From: Ailanthus altissimus
Taxonomy: Eukaryota > Streptophyta > Magnoliopsida > Sapindales > Simaroubaceae
Reading direction: 5' to 3'
Length of the DNA: 64,000 bases
NCBI GenBank assembly: GCA_946807835.1
Contig: OX327684.1
Span: 14,532,501 to 14,596,500, forward strand
Shown here: positions 59,494 to 64,000 of the stretch, piece by piece
How positions within the stretch are numbered: position 1 is the first letter of the stretch
How the letters are laid out: the number at the start of each line of letters is the position of its first letter
The notes under the pieces: generated by a model
The model's input: only the letters and a program-made list of their open reading frames with translations
Told to the model about the DNA's origin: nothing
Databases searched by the model: none
Translations under genes and position numbers: made by a program

Positions 59494-60979
59494 TGATAAG
59501 GGCAAATTTGTCATATATTTTCTCATGTTTTTATTATTGATATTTTATGATTTTATGAGAATAGATGGCTATTTATGTGCTTTATTGTTAATTGTAGAGA
59601 CTTGAACGAAATTTAAAGAAAGAATGCAAAAGGAGCAAAAACAGGGACTAAAATGCAAAGTTTTCAAAATATAAGTCCATCGCCCCAGCGCCAAGAAAAC
59701 TATCGCCCCAGCTCTGGAATAGTGATCGAAATTAGAAAACGACCTGTTTAAGTCGCGTCTGGCGCTCCAGCGCTGAAGAGTCACCGCGCCAGCGACGATC
59801 CAGAGCCCCGGCGCTATCAATGCGCTCCCGCGATGAAGCCGTTTTCATGCAGCACCCCAGCACCAAGATCACACCGCTCCAGCAGTGATAGCTTTTTCAC
59901 GCGTCGCCCCAGCGACAACTGCATAGCGCGCCAGTGGTAGTGCGAGTCCTAGTCCGACGAGAATTGAGATTTTCAAGCTCATATCAATCCCTATAAAAAG
60001 CCACTCGTTCCCAGCCTTCAAAGATCAATCCATGATGACCCAAGAGCACCAAGAATATAGAGCACGAGTCTTGGAGAGCAATATGAGTTTAATTAAAGCA
60101 ACCTTAGAGAGAGATACAAAACGTTCTTCGGCATCAAGAGTTCCTAGGCAGCGCAATTAAGAGCAATTCGACGTCTATATCGGTTTGCTAATAATTGTAT
60201 CATAATTTATAATTATTTTTACTGCTGTTCTCATGTATCCATGAGCTAAACTTATTTTCTAGGGTTAATACTTGAACTCAATATGTGTGCTTAATTGCCA
60301 TATCTTTCGAACATTTAATAAACTTAGTTCTTTGATATTCAAATTACTTGTGTTTAATGCTTTAATATATCTGGCCAATATATGGTGAATGAGTTGGTAA
60401 TATTATTGATAAACTCGGAAGAGGAATCATAATATTTAGACTTAGGTAATTTGATGCATGATTGTAGAGTAACATTCAATGTTGCATATGCAAGTTTCAA
60501 TTTAGGATAGGAATATACCTAATTGGCATGTATGATCAATAAGACCTAATCTTAATGAATCTTAATTTATTACAAGTACCATAGGAATATAGGTATTTGG
60601 TAAATTAAGGTATACTTGCATTACCTTGGAAGAGGCTTGTGAATACATTAGTGTCTTGATCAATAACAAAGACTAAGGGAGTTAAATATTAGAAGATTAA
60701 TCATTAGAAAGCATATTGAGGGATAGTATTAATCCTAGGTTTTCTCTACGTTGCTATCTCCCCATTCTCTTTGCATTGTGTTCTTACTTTTATATTTTCT
60801 ACATTCATTCTTAGATTTTTATTTTTCTGAATAATTATTAGGAAGACATAATTTTAGTAATTGGTTAAAAAGAAGAAATTATCCCTGTGGGTTCGACATC
60901 TAACTAATTAGTCCCTTTATTACTTGCATACGATAGTGTATACTTGCACTTAATTTTATAATATAGAAATATCTCATCA
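59494..60979 (+). repeat. 5' LTR of the Athila-like element
   Basis: TGATAAGGGC begins and ATCTCATCA ends the 1486 bp LTR; the termini TGATAAG and CTCATCA are near-perfect inverted repeats. The GC-rich module is at 59679-59950 (CGCCCCAGCGCC, GGCGCTCCAGCGCTG, CGCGCCAGCG) and TATAAAA at 59992. The R/U5 part carries the family phrases CATGATTGTAGAGTAAC and TGTGGGTTCGACATC. Confidence 0.92.
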
Positions 60980-60985
60980 AGTTTT

Positions 60986-61003
60986 TGGCGCTGTTGCCAG
61001 GGA
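60986..61003 (+). other. Primer binding site, tRNA-Asp type
   Basis: TGGCGCTGTTGCCAGGGA follows the LTR by 6 nt. It corresponds to TGGCGCCGTTGCCGGGGA, the PBS known from Athila elements, with two transitions. Confidence 0.9.
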
Positions 61004-61116
61004 TAATTATCTACTTTTTCGCCAATACTATTACCAATCTTTCTAGTTTTTACTTCAGAATTTTTTTTATTTTTTATTTTTCTTAATTTAGTTTTACTTT
61101 CTTTCTTACGAGGTAC

Positions 61117-63696
61117 ATGCGAAGATCGAAAAGTGAAGACTTGATTGCTTTTGATCCAGAGATTGAAAGAACTTTCAAAAGAATTAGAAGAGAGCAAAAT
61201 CAAGTTAACACCATGGAAGATCAAGTACCAATTACACCCAACAATGAAGCAAGACCATTAAGGGAATATGCTGTTCCCCTAGTTAATGGAATCCATTCAA
61301 GCATTCAAAGACCCACTGTTTAAGCTAACAACTTCGAGATCAAGCCAAGCACAATTCAAATGCTCAAGGATTCGGTACAATTTGGAGGATTGCCCAATGA
61401 CGATCCAAACATGCATATCATCAACTTCTTGGAGATATGTGATACTTTCAAGTACAATGGGGTATCCGATGATGCAATCCGACTAAGGTTGTTTCCATTT
61501 TCTTTGAGAGACAAAGCAAAAAGCTGGCTGTTATCACTTCCATCTGGATCTATAGCTACATGGGATGATCTTGCACAAAAGTTCTTCGCCAAATTTTTTC
61601 CACCTGCTAAAACTGCCAAGATGAGGAACGACATCACATCATTCCTACAACTAGATGGAGAATCTCTTTATGAGGCATGGGAGAGATACAAAGATATGCA
61701 AAGAAAATGTCCTCATCATGGAGTTTCGAAGTGGTTGCTTGTACAAACATTCTACAATGGATTAGTTGGTCAATTCAGAACGATAGTAGATGCTGCAACT
61801 AGAGGAGCACTCATGAATAAATCCACTGATGAAGCATATGATCTACTAGATGAGATGGCATCTAATGCCTATCAATGGCCCACTGAAAGGTCCACCACAA
61901 GAAAGATCGCTGGACTACACGAAGTAGAAACTTTGACCACATTATCCGCCCAAGTCAATCTCTTGACCAAACAATTAAGCAACTTGGGAGTTAATGCCAT
62001 CAAGAGTCAACCTATCACTTGCGACTTCTGTGGAGGAAATCATGCTAATTGACAATGCATGGAGACTGCTCAATATGTAAGGGACTTCAACCACAATAAT
62101 CCTAATTCAAATTTTTACAATCCTGGATGGAGAAATCACCCCAACTTCTCATGGAGCAACAATAATCAAGGATAGCATTCTAAAGCTCCTCCTAACTTTC
62201 AACCACAAGTACAGCAAGAGAAGAAACCAGACATTGAAGACATGCTCTTACAATACATGAAGAAAATAGATGCACTCCTTCAAAGTCAAGCAGCTTCATT
62301 TAAAGCCTTAGAAAATCAAGTAGGGCAGCTCGCAACAGCAATAAACAATCGCCCTCAAGGAACTCTACCAAGCAACACCGAAGTCAATCCAAAAGGAAGC
62401 GTAGAACAGTGCCAAGCTATTTCCCTAAGAAGTGATAAAATCTTACATGATAACACTCCTCAACCACAGCCTTCAGGGATGATAGAGAAGGAAAAAGAAC
62501 CAGTGGTCCAGCAAGATGACGTGCAACCATATAGACCATCTATACCATTTCCTCAGAGATTACAGCAGCTCAGAAACTAAGAGAAGAGTGCTGAGACACA
62601 GAAAAATATAGAATCTGGTATTCAAGTACAAGAACAGAAAAATGAAAATGCAGCAGAAGATACTAGTAGAAACCCGCAGAAATAACCCACGCAGTCATTC
62701 ACTCCACCACCTCTATTTCCCCAGAGGTTGCAAAAGAAGAAACTAGATAAGCAATTTTCTAAATTTCTTGATATTTTTAAGAAATTACATATTAATCTTC
62801 CTTTTGCAGATGCACTAGAACAAATGCCGAGCTATGTGAGATTCATGAAGGACATCCTATCAAAGAAGAGAAAAATAGATGACTTCGAGACTGTGGCCCT
62901 GTCGGAAGAGTGTAGCGCTATCCTTCTAAAGAAGCTACCTCCAAAGCTCAAAGATCCTGGGAGTTTCACCATACCATGCTCAATTGGAAATTATGATTTT
63001 GGGAAAGCACTTTGTGATCTGGGAGCTAGCATCAATCTTATGCCATTGTCCGTGTATAAAAATTTGGAACTGAAAGAAGCCAAACCAACAAATATCACAC
63101 TTCAGTTAGTAGATCGTTCTCTCACCTATCCTAAGGGATTAATTGAAGATGTGTTGGTTAAGGTCGATAAATTCATCTTCCCTGTCGATTTCATTATTCT
63201 GGATATGGAAGAAGACAAAGAGATCCCAATCATCCTTGGAAGACCATTTCTAGCTACTGGAAGAACAATCATTGATGTGTAGAAAAGGGAGTTGACCATG
63301 AGAGTACAAGAGGATACAGTCACTTTTAAGGTCTTCAAGGAGATTAAATTACCAGTTGAAAATGGAGACTGTTTCTGTATAAATATGGTGCACCCAAATA
63401 TCAAGCAATTCAAGGATATGGAGACATTAGATCCTCACATCCGAAAAAGAGCATTAAAGCAGAGGAGGGCAAGAGAGAAGAAGAAAAAGCAGCATCACGA
63501 CGAAGCAAGCAAAAAGAAAGAAAAGGAAGAACCATCTATTTGGTCTAAGATTAAAGTCTTTCCGGAGAGACATAAGGAGAATGCAGCAAAAGATACTACC
63601 CGAGGTTTAATTGCAAAAATATGGAAGCCGAAAAAGAAGAAAGCCAGCAAGATCACTTACACAAATGCTTCCATCAGCATCTTCGACCCACCATAA
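61117..63696 (+). pseudogene. Athila-like gag-protease, one frame with six internal stops
   Basis: The whole stretch is one frame from ATG 61117, interrupted by stops at 61321, 62050, 62173, 62578, 62683 and 63280, and closed at 63694; there is no frameshift. The gag domain (about 61420-61770) has [40 protein letters not shown], and [19 protein letters not shown]-like knuckle [10 protein letters not shown] is cut by the stop at 62050. The protease has CDLGASINLMPLSVY at 63012-63056 (D-L-G instead of D-S/T-G) and IPIILGRPFLATGR near 63225. The tail (63400-63690) is very rich in Lys, Glu and Arg. Gag would form particles and protease mature them; this copy needs readthrough to do so. Confidence 0.93.
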
Positions 63697-63742
63697 AAGA
63701 AAAGAAAGCCCCGTCAAGCCGATGACGTTAAATCAAGCGCTA

Positions 63743-63760
63743 CTTGGGAGGCAACCCAAG
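63743..63760 (+). repeat. Hairpin CTTGGG-AGGCAA-CCCAAG
   Basis: A perfect 6 bp stem with a 6 nt loop lies 46 bp after the end of the gag-protease frame. The surrounding phrase GATGACGTTAA...AAGCGCTACTTGGGAGGCAACCCA is one I remember as recurring in many plant gypsy elements; no function is known to me. Confidence 0.75.
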
Positions 63761-63837
63761 GAAAGTATTATTATTATTATTATTATCATTTTTTTTTCTT
63801 TTTTTCAGCATCTTAAAAAAAAAAACCAAGAAATATA

Positions 63838-64000
63838 GTGCTGCAGCGACAGGTTTTCGTGCGGCCGCGATAGGAAATTTGAGTCATCACCGCCCCCGCG
63901 GTACACTCATTACCACACCAGTGCAAATTCCAGTAATTGTGCAAAAACCAACCTTCAGCGCGGCAGCGACAGACGATTACCGCGGCAGCGCCAAAACATC
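63838..64000. repeat. GC-rich module in the Athila-like internal region
   Basis: After an (ATT)n run and poly-T/A tracts (63763-63827), the sequence turns GC-rich: AGTGCTGCAGCGACAGG, GTGCGGCCGCGATAGG, CCGCCCCCGCGG, CAGCGCGGCAGCGACAG, CCGCGGCAGCGCC. This is the same style of words as in the LTR module (59679-59950) and the copia-1 leader. It is cut by the window end. Confidence 0.8.

Larger units (their letters stand above)
59494..64000 (+). mobile_element. Athila-like Ty3/gypsy element (5' part, cut by window end)
   Basis: 5' LTR (59494-60979), PBS (60986-61003), gag-protease frame (61117-63696) and part of a GC-rich non-coding region to the window end. It inserted after GTGAG (59489-59493), a candidate target duplication. 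No RT is seen by 64000. It has the best-kept frame of all elements here, so it is probably the youngest. Confidence 0.9.

Overview
This is nuclear DNA from a flowering plant, most likely a eudicot. It is AT-rich, has GT-AG introns, and carries plant-type LTR retrotransposons, a plant L1 LINE with an RNase H domain, and two host genes whose spliced products match plant families. I cannot name the species. There are no tRNA or rRNA genes, no CRISPR array and no prokaryotic features.

Only about 9 kb (33.1-42.7 kb) is an ordinary gene island. It holds two intact genes on the plus strand. TON1 (8 exons, 265 aa) is a LisH-domain protein that organises cortical microtubules and the preprophase band. 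The second (4 exons, 296 aa) is an organellar adenylate kinase. Every exon junction has GT/AG borders and keeps the reading frame. About 1.2 kb separates the genes, with a probable small MITE between them.

The rest is a stack of nested transposable elements. 1-6106: minus-strand Ty1/copia element (copia-1), cut by the window edge, with a leader carrying GC-rich repeats. 6107-8504: a second LTR of the same family, head-to-head with the first. 9056-15351: a tandem and then inverted array of a very small TRIM-like element (LTRs about 118 bp), split by a copia LTR (9988-14506) that is itself split by a Tekay/Del-like solo LTR (10952-13372). 16080-31690: decayed minus-strand LINE, split by copia-2 (21999-31178, TSD ATAAT). 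Copia-2 holds two Athila-like solo LTRs, one of which contains a hAT MITE, so nesting is four deep. 43440-56400: decayed plus-strand Tat-type Ty3/gypsy element with RT, RNase H, second RNase H and integrase, followed by a long antisense ORF remnant and a 3' LTR. It is interrupted by a SINE-like head, an Athila-like solo LTR with a perfect TSD, and two nested copia LTRs. 57.9-59.2 kb: a remnant resembling the extra ORF of Tat elements. 59494-64000: the youngest-looking element, Athila-like, with LTR, tRNA-Asp-type PBS and a gag-protease frame broken only by stop codons.

The most unusual signal is a compound sequence module, CTACAGTA/AACAGT repeats followed by GC-rich AGCGC-GC-AGCGC repeats. 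It recurs in unrelated elements: the transcribed leader of the Ty1/copia family, and the LTRs (just upstream of the TATA box) and internal region of the Athila-like Ty3/gypsy family. All calls come from reading the sequence and from remembered family features; no database search was run.
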